From Rhodopirellula europaea 6C (lineage in GTDB: Bacteria > Planctomycetota > Planctomycetia > Pirellulales > Pirellulaceae): DNA of 64,000 bases. The notes under the pieces were generated by a model that was given only the letters and a program-made list of their open reading frames with translations, was not told the origin of the DNA and searched no databases. Of this stretch, positions 36,576 through 43,857 are shown one piece after another; the first letter of the stretch is position 1; every line of letters starts with the position of its first letter. The stretch is from positions 33,138 to 97,137 of the forward strand of contig NZ_ANMO01000113.1 of NCBI RefSeq assembly GCF_000338295.1, in the 5' to 3' direction. The translations under genes were made by a program, and so were the position numbers.

Positions 36576-37733
36576 TCAGTCATCGTCCGCGTCGGAGTCG
36601 GCCGTGGCGGTTTCCCAGTAGGAAGGAATTTCGCAAGCACGGATCTGGTGCCGATCGGTTCTTCGCTCCGCGACTAAACGTTCGGCCAAACCACCTTCAT
36701 TCAAAAAGCGACTGACGACGGCGGTGCTGCCGTGCGTCACCCAGATATCCTCGGCCTCGCTCCAAACAATCGCGTTCATCAACCCCGACCAATCCACGTG
36801 GTCGCTCAGCACAAACCCGCGATCGACAGCCCGACGTCGCCGGGCACCTCGGACCGCCATCCAACCGCTGGCCATCGCCGTGCTGACGGATCCAAACTTT
36901 CGCATCCAAGGTGTTCCGTGAGCACTCGGCACCGCGACGACGATCGAACCTGCCCAATCCAGTTTCGCGGTTCGTTTGTGAGACCGTTTCCTCGGCGACT
37001 TTCCAGCGGACTCGTTCGCCTCGGATTTCGCGTCGTTGGCTTGGCCCGCCATTTCAATTCGCTGTGTCACCGCCATCGTCTCAGGCAATTCCACTCCGGA
37101 TTGACGATAAGCCTGCACGCCTTTTTCAACCGCACCGTGCGTGTAGATCGGACCAATGGAAGAATCCAAACCGGACAACAATCGCTGTGACTTGCCGACC
37201 GCGTAACCGTACAACAAACAGCATTTGCCTTCCTCCGCTGATGTCCGCCACCAATCATTGATGTCGGCAAATATTTCAACGTCTTCACGCCACTGGTAAA
37301 TCGGCAATCCAAAGGTCGACTCCGTCACCAACGTGTGGCACCGCACCGGTTCGAAATCGGCACACGTCGCATCCGATTGCAATTTGTAGTCTCCCGTCAC
37401 GACAGCGACTTCGCCTCGATACTCAAGTCGCACCTGAGCCGAACCGAGCATGTGCCCGGCCGGATGCAGCGAAACGTGGACGCCGCCAATCGTTCGGGGC
37501 TCGCCATATTCCAGGAATTCGAATTCAGCTTCATTGCCCAATCGCATTCGCAAAATCGGTTCGCCGGGTTTGGCTGACAAATAGTGCCGACACCCCCACC
37601 TCGCGTGATCGCTGTGCCCGTGAGTGATCACCGCGCGATCGACCGGTCGGACGGGATCGACATAAAATCCGCCGATGGGACAATGCAGCCCCGCGGGGGT
37701 CGTTTCCAGCAATTTGGGGCGTGGGCGTGTCAT
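36576..37733 (-). CDS. Ligase-associated DNA exonuclease (metallo-beta-lactamase / beta-CASP type)
   Basis: A 385-residue protein of the ligase-associated exonuclease family (TIGR04122-like), related to SNM1/Artemis and CPSF nucleases. The metal site is visible: HGHSDH at 38-43, HPAGHMLGSAQVRLEY near 91, GDYKLQSD near 114, an acidic TEST segment, and a C-terminal SDHVDWSGL and THGSTAVV. In other bacteria these genes normally sit beside an ATP-dependent DNA ligase and an Lhr-type helicase in a DNA-repair island. Neither is present in this window. The Lys/Arg-rich insertion near 235-260 (KSPRKRSHKRTAK) is unusual. The ATG start is clear. Confidence 0.9.
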   Translation of the reverse strand: MTRPRPKLLETTPAGLHCPIGGFYVDPVRPVDRAVITHGHSDHARWGCRHYLSAKPGEPILRMRLGNEAEFEFLEYGEPRTIGGVHVSLHPAGHMLGSAQVRLEYRGEVAVVTGDYKLQSDATCADFEPVRCHTLVTESTFGLPIYQWREDVEIFADINDWWRTSAEEGKCCLLYGYAVGKSQRLLSGLDSSIGPIYTHGAVEKGVQAYRQSGVELPETMAVTQRIEMAGQANDAKSEANESAGKSPRKRSHKRTAKLDWAGSIVVAVPSAHGTPWMRKFGSVSTAMASGWMAVRGARRRRAVDRGFVLSDHVDWSGLMNAIVWSEAEDIWVTHGSTAVVSRFLNEGGLAERLVAERRTDRHQIRACEIPSYWETATADSDADDD

Positions 37734-37841
37734 GAAAGCGGTTGTGCCTGGCGAAGGCCGTCATCTGTACATGGGATGCGGACGGATTAAGGTTGGGCGA
37801 AAATCGAAGCGTCCCCCCGATCCGTTCCACTGTATCGCCGT

Positions 37842-38729
37842 GTGAACCACGTCGTAAAAAACGGCCAAATCGCCGCCAACCAACGACGATCACTCCGCAA
37901 CTGCCAATCCCTCCGGGACCACCAAACACAAGTGACTCAACCCGATTCATTGCCGCTTTCACGCCGAAATCGATTTCTGATCAGCGTCCTGTTGATCGGA
38001 ATGCTGCTGACGATCGTTTTGCCACCGCTCGCTTTCCAAGCACGTGGGGCTCGCGGTTTGTCACCATCGGTCGGAACGCTGCTGTCGATGATTTCGCCCG
38101 TCGCCCAAATGTTTTACATGGATCGCGGGTATGCCTTTTTCGCTCCCGATCCCGGCCCCAGTCACCTGATTCGAGCGACCTCCGACGCCGGAAATACCGT
38201 TCAGGTGTTCCCCGACCTCGACGACCAGTGGCCCCGGCTGAAATATCACCGGCACTTCATGCTGGCCGAGTTCCTGAATGACTCGTACCAGCCCGCGTTG
38301 CCACTGGAGGTCAGTCAGCTGATCGGGCCCGAACTCAGCCCTGAAGAATTGCAGACGCTTCGCTTGGGACGCAAACGCTACGAACGCATTCTCGATTCGA
38401 TGGTCCGGCACCTAGAGTCGACCGGCAAATCCGATGTCGCGATCGTGCGTCTGGAACACCAACTGCCTGACTTCGTTCTGTTCACCCGAGAGAACTTATC
38501 GCTGACTGACGAACGAGCCTACGTCGAATTGCCGGACGTTCCGATCACGTTGGAAGGGCTGCTCGGTACCGCCGAAGCCTTGCCTCAACCGGACGCCGAG
38601 AACGCAACTCCCATCGATCCGTCGAATTCAGAACCGGTCCCCGTCCCGGATGGCGAAAACAAAACTGACACCGACACCTCCATCGACGAAGCCAACCAAC
38701 CAGACGATGCACAGGAGGACGCGTCATGA
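37842..38729 (+). CDS. Single-span membrane protein, operon partner of the HTTM protein
   Basis: A 295-residue protein with one membrane helix at about 45-65 (FLISVLLIGMLLTIVLPPLA). A probable periplasmic domain follows, with FFAPDPGPSHLIRAT and FPDLDDQWPRLKYHRHFMLAEFL. The C-terminus is acidic, Pro/Asp-rich and disordered. The frame opens with GTG (37842); a GTG at 37932 would give a shorter polar N-terminus and is equally possible. Its stop overlaps the ATG of the next gene by four bases (ATGA), so the two proteins are translationally coupled and probably act together. HTTM proteins often have such a partner. Function unknown. Confidence 0.78.
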   Translation: MNHVVKNGQIAANQRRSLRNCQSLRDHQTQVTQPDSLPLSRRNRFLISVLLIGMLLTIVLPPLAFQARGARGLSPSVGTLLSMISPVAQMFYMDRGYAFFAPDPGPSHLIRATSDAGNTVQVFPDLDDQWPRLKYHRHFMLAEFLNDSYQPALPLEVSQLIGPELSPEELQTLRLGRKRYERILDSMVRHLESTGKSDVAIVRLEHQLPDFVLFTRENLSLTDERAYVELPDVPITLEGLLGTAEALPQPDAENATPIDPSNSEPVPVPDGENKTDTDTSIDEANQPDDAQEDAS

Positions 38730-40000
38730 TGATCGAATCCTTCAAACAGTACGCCGCGTCGTGGGTCGACGCCTGGGATCGATTCTGGTTCACACCGCGT
38801 CACATCGACACGCTCGCCGTGCTGCGAATCGTGACCGGAGCGATGCTGTTGTATTCGCACTTGGTTCTCGCGACCGACTTCTCATCCTTCATCGGCACGG
38901 AAGCCTGGATCGACAACGAAACCAGTGCTCGATTGCACGACGGAACGCTCGGCGAACAAACCGCGGCATGGTCGTATCTTTGGCTGGTCGACAACGCGAC
39001 CGTTCTGTGGCTCAACCACATCGTAACGATTCTGGTCACCGCCTGCTTCATGCTCGGCTTCCTCACTCGCGTGACCGGCCCTCTGGCATGGTTCCTGCAA
39101 CTGATGGTGATTCATCGACTGCTTGGCAGCCTCTTCGGATTGGACCAAATCGTGACGTACTGCGCGATGTACCTGGTCTTCACTCCCTGCGGAGCGGTGT
39201 GGTCGATCGACTCGAAACTGCGACGACGATTGACCGATGACGGCGAGAAAACGCTGTCCGGTTTGAAAGCATGGTTGTTCCCCGCGGACAAGAAAACCAT
39301 CACCGCCAACGTGGCAACGCGTCTGCTGCAGATTCATCTGTGTGTGATCTATTTGTTCGGCGGAATAGCGAAAGCTCGGGGTGAACTTTGGTGGGACGGG
39401 ACCGCGGTATGGTTCGCCGTCGCCAACTACGAATATCAATCGCTCGACATGACATTCCTGGGACGGTTCCCGCGAGTCTTCACGGCGTTGTCGCACATCA
39501 CGATGTTCTGGGAAATTTTCTACTGTGCGATCATTTGGCCACGATTGACGCGGGGAATCACGCTGGCTCTCGCCGTTGCTGTCCACGGCGGAATCGCGTT
39601 GTTCCTTGGCATGATGACGTTTGGAATCATGATGATTGGAGCCAACGGGATATTTGTTTCTCCCGATTGGATTCGCCGAAAACGACTCGGAGATCTCGCC
39701 GAAGATGAATCCGGTGACGCGTCGCTTTCGGGCGTGATGACCTCGTTGGGTGGCGACACCACCGGTGGTTCGAAGTCCGCCAAATTGCCATCGGACTTGC
39801 AGCATCGCTTGGAAGAATTGGAAGCGGCCGAAAAGGGCATTCAAAAGCGTTACGCGAAACTGAAACGTCGCGAAGCCAAGAACGAAGAACGCACCGAACG
39901 TTTGATGGCAACTCGCGAAAAGATCAAGCAAAAGCTGGCCGACGGGAGTCTGTCGGCCGGCGATAGCGTTCTGCGAAACGACGATCTCGAGGAGTCGTGA
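38726..40000 (+). CDS. HTTM-domain membrane protein (vitamin-K-dependent gamma-carboxylase-like)
   Basis: A 424-residue polytopic membrane protein with the HTTM domain. Its start is characteristic (WFTPRHIDTLAVLRIVTGAM), with SHLVLATDF next, then repeated hydrophobic helices to about 310. Conserved-looking LQIHLCVIYLFGGIAKARGE and WWDGTAVWFAVANYEY lie near 190-225. The domain is shared with gamma-glutamyl carboxylase, but bacterial members have no proven carboxylase activity. The C-terminal 60 residues are a Lys/Glu-rich coiled coil in the cytoplasm (KGIQKRYAKLKRREAKNEER). It overlaps the preceding gene by four bases. Family sure; function inferred. Confidence 0.88.
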   Translation: MMIESFKQYAASWVDAWDRFWFTPRHIDTLAVLRIVTGAMLLYSHLVLATDFSSFIGTEAWIDNETSARLHDGTLGEQTAAWSYLWLVDNATVLWLNHIVTILVTACFMLGFLTRVTGPLAWFLQLMVIHRLLGSLFGLDQIVTYCAMYLVFTPCGAVWSIDSKLRRRLTDDGEKTLSGLKAWLFPADKKTITANVATRLLQIHLCVIYLFGGIAKARGELWWDGTAVWFAVANYEYQSLDMTFLGRFPRVFTALSHITMFWEIFYCAIIWPRLTRGITLALAVAVHGGIALFLGMMTFGIMMIGANGIFVSPDWIRRKRLGDLAEDESGDASLSGVMTSLGGDTTGGSKSAKLPSDLQHRLEELEAAEKGIQKRYAKLKRREAKNEERTERLMATREKIKQKLADGSLSAGDSVLRNDDLEES

Positions 40001-40089
40001 TTGGCGGATCCGGCTACTGCTTGGAGACCGACGGACTTGGAAGTCCATCGTACGGGTGATGAGCCCGGAACCGGCGTGCACTTGGTCTG

Positions 40090-41193
40090 CTAGACCGACT
40101 CGTAGAACGGTTCGTGTCCCCAGCCCGCAAGCTTGGCATTCTTGAACGCCTCAAACTCGCCCGCTTCGATCGCGTCGCGCGTTGCCTGCATCAGACGTCC
40201 GTAGTACATCAGATTGTGATGAGACAGCAGGATGGGTCCGAGCATCTCGCCCGCAACAAACAAATGGCGCAGATAGCCACGACTGTGCCGGCAAGCCAAA
40301 CACGGGCAATCTTCCATCAACGGACGAGTGTCAAGTTTGTGCACCGCATTGCGTAACTTCAGTGGCCCCTCGTCGGTGAACGCGAGAGCATTCCGACCGT
40401 TGCGTGTCGGCATCACACAATCGAACAAATCGATGCCGCGGGCAATGTTCTCCAGCAGATCACGTGGCGTGCCCACGCCCATCAAATACCGAGGTTTGTC
40501 CGCCGGCAAATGCGGCGTCGTGAATCCGGTCGTCGTGTACATGTCTTCGGGAGGTTCACCAACCGACAAACCACCAACGGCGTAGCCTTCAAACGACATC
40601 GCCGCCAATTCTGAAGCACACTGTTGCCGGAGCGTTCGATCCAAACCGCCCTGCACAATCGCAAACAGAGCCTGGTCCTCTCGGTCAGCAGCGTTACGGC
40701 AACGGGCCGCCCAACGAATCGATCTCGCCAGTGCGTCTTCGACCTGTGTCATCGGTGCGGGCAAAGCGATGACGTGGTCCAGCACCATCGCGACATCGCT
40801 GCCGAGAGCCTGCTGAATCTCGATCGAGTGCTCCGGGGTCAGTTCGATTTTCGCACCGTCTATGTGCGAACGAAACGTCGCCGCATGCTCGTTGACTTTG
40901 TTGATCGCACCAAGCGAAAAGACCTGGAATCCACCCGAGTCCGTGAGGATCGGGCCATCCCAGCCACACATTTTGTGCAAACCACCGAGAGCGGCCACGG
41001 TTTCGTGTCCGGGTCGTAATCGCAGGTGGTATGTGTTGCCGAGGATCATGTCCGCACCGGTGGCGGCAACTTGATCAATCGTCAGGCCTTTGACCGTTCC
41101 AAGCGTGCCCACCGGCATGAAGCCAGGCGTGCGGACCGGTCCGCGCGGCGTATGGAACACACCGCGCCGGGCACCTCCATCGGTGCCAATCAA
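40090..41193 (-). CDS. tgt: tRNA-guanine transglycosylase (queuine tRNA-ribosyltransferase)
   Basis: A 367-residue enzyme that swaps guanine-34 for preQ1 in tRNAs with GUN anticodons. Motifs are [27 protein letters not shown], the substrate-binding [22 protein letters not shown] and the nucleophile region [16 protein letters not shown]. The zinc site is Cys296, Cys298 and Cys301 (CPCLAC) with His326. The start is odd. No ATG or GTG precedes the TDGGARRG motif; the frame opens at a TTG that gives MIGTDGG, while family members usually begin a few residues earlier (FEL-type). The upstream codons read NSPFRYEL, so a non-standard initiation at an AUC is imaginable. The stop is near the HTTM gene, convergent with it. 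Confidence 0.95.
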   Translation of the reverse strand: MIGTDGGARRGVFHTPRGPVRTPGFMPVGTLGTVKGLTIDQVAATGADMILGNTYHLRLRPGHETVAALGGLHKMCGWDGPILTDSGGFQVFSLGAINKVNEHAATFRSHIDGAKIELTPEHSIEIQQALGSDVAMVLDHVIALPAPMTQVEDALARSIRWAARCRNAADREDQALFAIVQGGLDRTLRQQCASELAAMSFEGYAVGGLSVGEPPEDMYTTTGFTTPHLPADKPRYLMGVGTPRDLLENIARGIDLFDCVMPTRNGRNALAFTDEGPLKLRNAVHKLDTRPLMEDCPCLACRHSRGYLRHLFVAGEMLGPILLSHHNLMYYGRLMQATRDAIEAGEFEAFKNAKLAGWGHEPFYESV

Positions 41194-41292
41194 TTCATAG
41201 CGAAACGGGCTGTTGATTTAGTCGACTTTCGATTCTTAACGTGAGCCGTTTAGCGAGCTGTTGATTTAGTTGTATACCGAATAACAACGATT

Positions 41293-41351
41293 AGCCGATG
41301 GGCGTTAGCCCCGGTTGGCGTCTGGTTAACCGCCACTAACGCGGTGCGGCT
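41293..41351. repeat. Long imperfect hairpin between tgt and the TPR/alpha-CTD gene
   Basis: Nested arms AGCCG/CGGCT, GCGTTAG/CTAACGC and CGGTT/AACCG form a 59-base hairpin. The 13-mer CTGTTGATTTAGT occurs twice just beside it (near 41209 and 41256). It may end transcription of the alpha-CTD gene, whose stop is 30 bases away, or be a mobile intergenic repeat. Confidence 0.6.
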
Positions 41352-41380
41352 CATTCAAAAACAGCCTTGAAACAAGCGGG

Positions 41381-42712
41381 TCAGTCGCCCCGCATTTTCA
41401 ATCCGAGGTCGCCCAGCTTTTCACGAACTTCGTTCAAACTGGTCACACCGAAGTTCTTGCACTCAAGCATGTCATCACCCGTTTTGCGGATCAGCTCGCC
41501 GATGGAGTTGATTTGCAAACGAGTCATGCACTTGCGAGCACGAACGGAAAGGTTGAGGTCTGCGATGGGACGCTCCAACAAAGCTTGCTCGTCGGGCGAC
41601 ATGTGCGAAGTGTCGACGGGCGGATCGTTGGATTTCTTTTCGCCGGCGAACTGGCCGAGCGACAAACCCTTCTGCGACAGCATCTCGCGAATTTCGACCA
41701 AGCTGGTTTCGCCGAAGTTCTTGCTCGAAAGCAATTCTTGTTCGCTGTGGCGGGTCAAATCGCCAATCGTTTCGATGCCCATCTTCTGCAAGCAGTTGCG
41801 GCTTCGAACGCTGAGTTCAAAGTTTGCAACGGGCATGTTCAACGTTTGAGCCAAACGATCGTTTCGACGTTGGGCTTCTTCGTCGTACAGCATGTTGCCG
41901 GTCGCCGAAGCGTCCTTCATGTACAACTGCGTACGAGGGTGATCGGGGTGGCAATCCAGGATTCGCTTGTAGCAAAGCTGAGCCTTGTCATATTGCCCGT
42001 TGTCTTCGTACATCACGCCCAAGTTGATCAGGGCACCGATGCCGGTTGGGAATGCCTTGGCGGCTCGCTCGTACAAACGAAGGGCTTCGTCGTCGTTGCC
42101 CAAGCGGTCGTTTTCGAGTGCCAAACCAAACAACGCGCCAGCGTGGTTTTCGTCGGTCGACACGGCTCGTTGGTACAAGTTGATGGCTTCTTCCATGCGA
42201 CCACCGATCTGAGCGGCGGTTGCAGCACGCTGGTACATGTAGTCAGCGGTTTGTTCGGCGGGGCCGAAGATGTCGTCCAAGATCGCCATCGCTTCTTCGA
42301 TCTTGCCTTGGTAACGCTTTGCTTCCGCGATACCAATTTTGCATTGATCTTCGTTGTATCCCGACGTCTTGGCTTGCTCGTAGCCTTCAATCGCTCCGTC
42401 GAAGTTCGACAGTTCGAACTGGCAACGAGCGTTGTAGAACAACGCCATCGCGCTGCCGTCAGCTGCGGAAAGAGTCTCCGAGGCGTCTTTGAAACGGCCC
42501 AGCATGAATTGGCAAACACCCATTTTGGTTTTGCCGGCGGGAGTCAGGGCGTCGTCCTGCTCCATTTCGTTGACCGCGTCGCGCAGTTCACCGAAGTGTC
42601 CGTAGTTTTCGGTGATCGCCTGCCGAATTTCGGCGACGTCGCTGGGGCCGAACGAGTTGCTCGCCAGAACCATTTGCTTCAGGTCGAGAACTTCGAGTTC
42701 GACTTCGCTCAT
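41381..42712 (-). CDS. TPR protein with two RNA-polymerase alpha-CTD domains
   Basis: A 443-residue soluble protein. Residues about 1-280 are tetratricopeptide repeats (for example GAIEGYEQAKTSGYNEDQCK and AINLYQRAVSTDENHAGALF). At 287-354 and 378-443 are two copies of the RNA polymerase alpha C-terminal domain. The first reads ELSVRSRNCLQKMGIETIGD and KNFGETSLVEIREML; the second LSVRARKCMTRLQINSIGEL and KNFGVTSLNEVREKL. Residues matching E. coli alpha Arg265, Asn268, Asn294, Gly296, Ser299 and Glu302 are present in the first copy; in the second Asn268 is Lys. The ATG at 42712 is used; 57 upstream codons in frame are not protein-like. It is not RpoA, which has an N-terminal dimerisation domain. 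Possible role: DNA- or factor-binding transcription adaptor. Confidence 0.9.
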   Translation of the reverse strand: MSEVELEVLDLKQMVLASNSFGPSDVAEIRQAITENYGHFGELRDAVNEMEQDDALTPAGKTKMGVCQFMLGRFKDASETLSAADGSAMALFYNARCQFELSNFDGAIEGYEQAKTSGYNEDQCKIGIAEAKRYQGKIEEAMAILDDIFGPAEQTADYMYQRAATAAQIGGRMEEAINLYQRAVSTDENHAGALFGLALENDRLGNDDEALRLYERAAKAFPTGIGALINLGVMYEDNGQYDKAQLCYKRILDCHPDHPRTQLYMKDASATGNMLYDEEAQRRNDRLAQTLNMPVANFELSVRSRNCLQKMGIETIGDLTRHSEQELLSSKNFGETSLVEIREMLSQKGLSLGQFAGEKKSNDPPVDTSHMSPDEQALLERPIADLNLSVRARKCMTRLQINSIGELIRKTGDDMLECKNFGVTSLNEVREKLGDLGLKMRGD

Positions 42713-42910
42713 CTTCGTTTTGTCCGGGGCTAACTTCGGCTCGCTCGCACAGCGATCCGAAAGGAGGGATAAGGAGTCAGGTGGCGATCTGCTCTGCAAA
42801 CATGTGCTCTGCAGAAACAAAAATTTGTCGAGAAAATCGACGCACAAAATGCGATGCCAATTTTTCCCGATGCTCGGCGGCAAAAAACTGGGAAATTTTC
42901 TGCTCGTCTA

Positions 42911-42984
42911 AGCCAGCGGCCGGATTTGAACCGGCAACCCTCGCATTACGAATGCGATGCTCTGCCAATTGAAGCTACGCTGGC
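42911..42984 (-). tRNA. tRNA-Thr (anticodon CGT)
   Basis: A 74-base gene on the minus strand. Acceptor arms GCCAGCG/CGCTGGC pair fully, with a U discriminator. The D arm has GCT/AGC, the anticodon arm TCGCA-TTCGTAA-TGCGA and the T arm GCCGG-TTCAAAT-CCGGC. Anticodon CGT reads ACG, threonine. CCA is not encoded. Sequence from 42985 to 43212 holds A/T-rich runs near 43085-43160 but no gene. Confidence 0.95.
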
Positions 42985-43556
42985 GACTTTTCCAGAGAAT
43001 ACGTGCGTTTGGGCCAAAACGTCAAGGGCCGTCGGGTCAGCCCAAGCGGTCTCCAGATGGCCCTGAAGTGATCCCCGCAGGTAAAAATTCCACAAATTTT
43101 TTGCGGCGGCGAGAAAAATTTTTTCGGAATTGCAAAAAAATCTCTCGGAAAGTTTTCGGTCGACCACTGAGATCGCAATTTGTGGTTCTCAAATTGCTCC
43201 GCCGATGGTGACTCAATTCGGCCTCAGGAAACCACTTGATCGGTGAGCCCCCCCCGGACAAACGGCTGCTTCGTCAGTGCGGTCTGTCCTCGTTTCGGTG
43301 CATTTTTGCGCATGATTGAAACGAATTCTGCTCTCCAACGGTGAAACCAAGCTTCGATGCGGTGTTAGAATGACGACACGTTCCGCGTTGAAGCTCTTGG
43401 TGACCAAGGTGGCCAACTGGATGGCACCGAATTGAGCCAGCGCAAACCGAAGCCGCGATACGCGTCAGCGTGGACTGATGCCGGCGATGAATGAACGAAT
43501 GAATCGGCCCGAGCAAATGGAATCGTTCGCAATCGCGAACGGAAGGTCATTGAACG
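42985..43556. other. Intergenic region between tRNA-Thr and the Pup-like ORF
   Basis: 572 bases without a convincing gene. It holds A- and T-runs near 43085-43160, two of them sharing AAATTTTTT, which could end a transcript. A TTAGAAT near 43365 could be a -10 element for the downstream plus-strand pair; no clear -35 is seen. Confidence 0.4.
43541..43546 (+). promoter_or_regulatory. Shine-Dalgarno of the Pup-like ORF
   Basis: GGAAGG ends ten bases before the ATG at 43557. Its presence supports translation of the small ORF. Confidence 0.5.
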
Positions 43557-43844
43557 ATGAATGTCACTGAAACAAAACCGCTGGATCAGCCAGGCAGAAC
43601 GCCCAAAGGTCGCCAACGACTGCGTCCTTCACGGATGCAACCTGCTGAATTGAGAACACCAGCGTCCTGCAGTCCGGTGGAAGCCCTCAATCCCGTTGAA
43701 GCCCCGAAACTCGTGAAAGCCCCCAATCCCGTAGAAGATTGCTCGGCGACTCTCGAAACATTGGCGTTTGCGATCGGACTGGACGCCGGCGACGATGCCG
43801 CGATCTATCTGCATCGCGCTAACACGCATCACGACGGCGAATGA
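43557..43844 (+). CDS. Small Pro/Arg-rich protein ending in DGE; candidate Pup/UBact-like modifier
   Basis: A 95-residue protein. The N-terminal 60 residues are disordered (Pro, Arg, Lys, Ser) with a repeated NPVEAPKLVKAPNPVE. Residues about 64-88 could form one helix (ATLETLAFAIGLDAGDDAAI), and the C-terminus is NTHHDGE. Pup and the UBact proteins are small, largely disordered and end in Gly-Gln/Glu, the residue joined to target lysines. The gene lies 13 bases upstream of a PafA/Dop-like ligase gene in the same direction, and a Shine-Dalgarno precedes it. Pup genes are commonly next to Dop or PafA. There is no direct sequence match to Pup beyond the ending, so the modifier role is a hypothesis. 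It could also be a non-functional ORF. Confidence 0.5.
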   Translation: MNVTETKPLDQPGRTPKGRQRLRPSRMQPAELRTPASCSPVEALNPVEAPKLVKAPNPVEDCSATLETLAFAIGLDAGDDAAIYLHRANTHHDGE

Positions 43845-43857
43845 CCGCGGCCGCACC

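Noticed and set aside
41513..42733. 406-residue plus-strand ORF opposite the TPR/alpha-CTD gene
   Set aside because: Shadow ORF; the minus-strand frame has clear TPR and alpha-CTD motifs.
42713..42883. 57-codon upstream extension of the TPR/alpha-CTD frame
   Set aside because: The translation is not protein-like, and the MSEVELEVLDLKQM start at 42712 is more natural.
43274..43516. Minus-strand 80-residue ORF upstream of the Pup-like ORF
   Set aside because: Ser/Arg/His-rich composition typical of a chance frame, no start signal and no recognisable domain.
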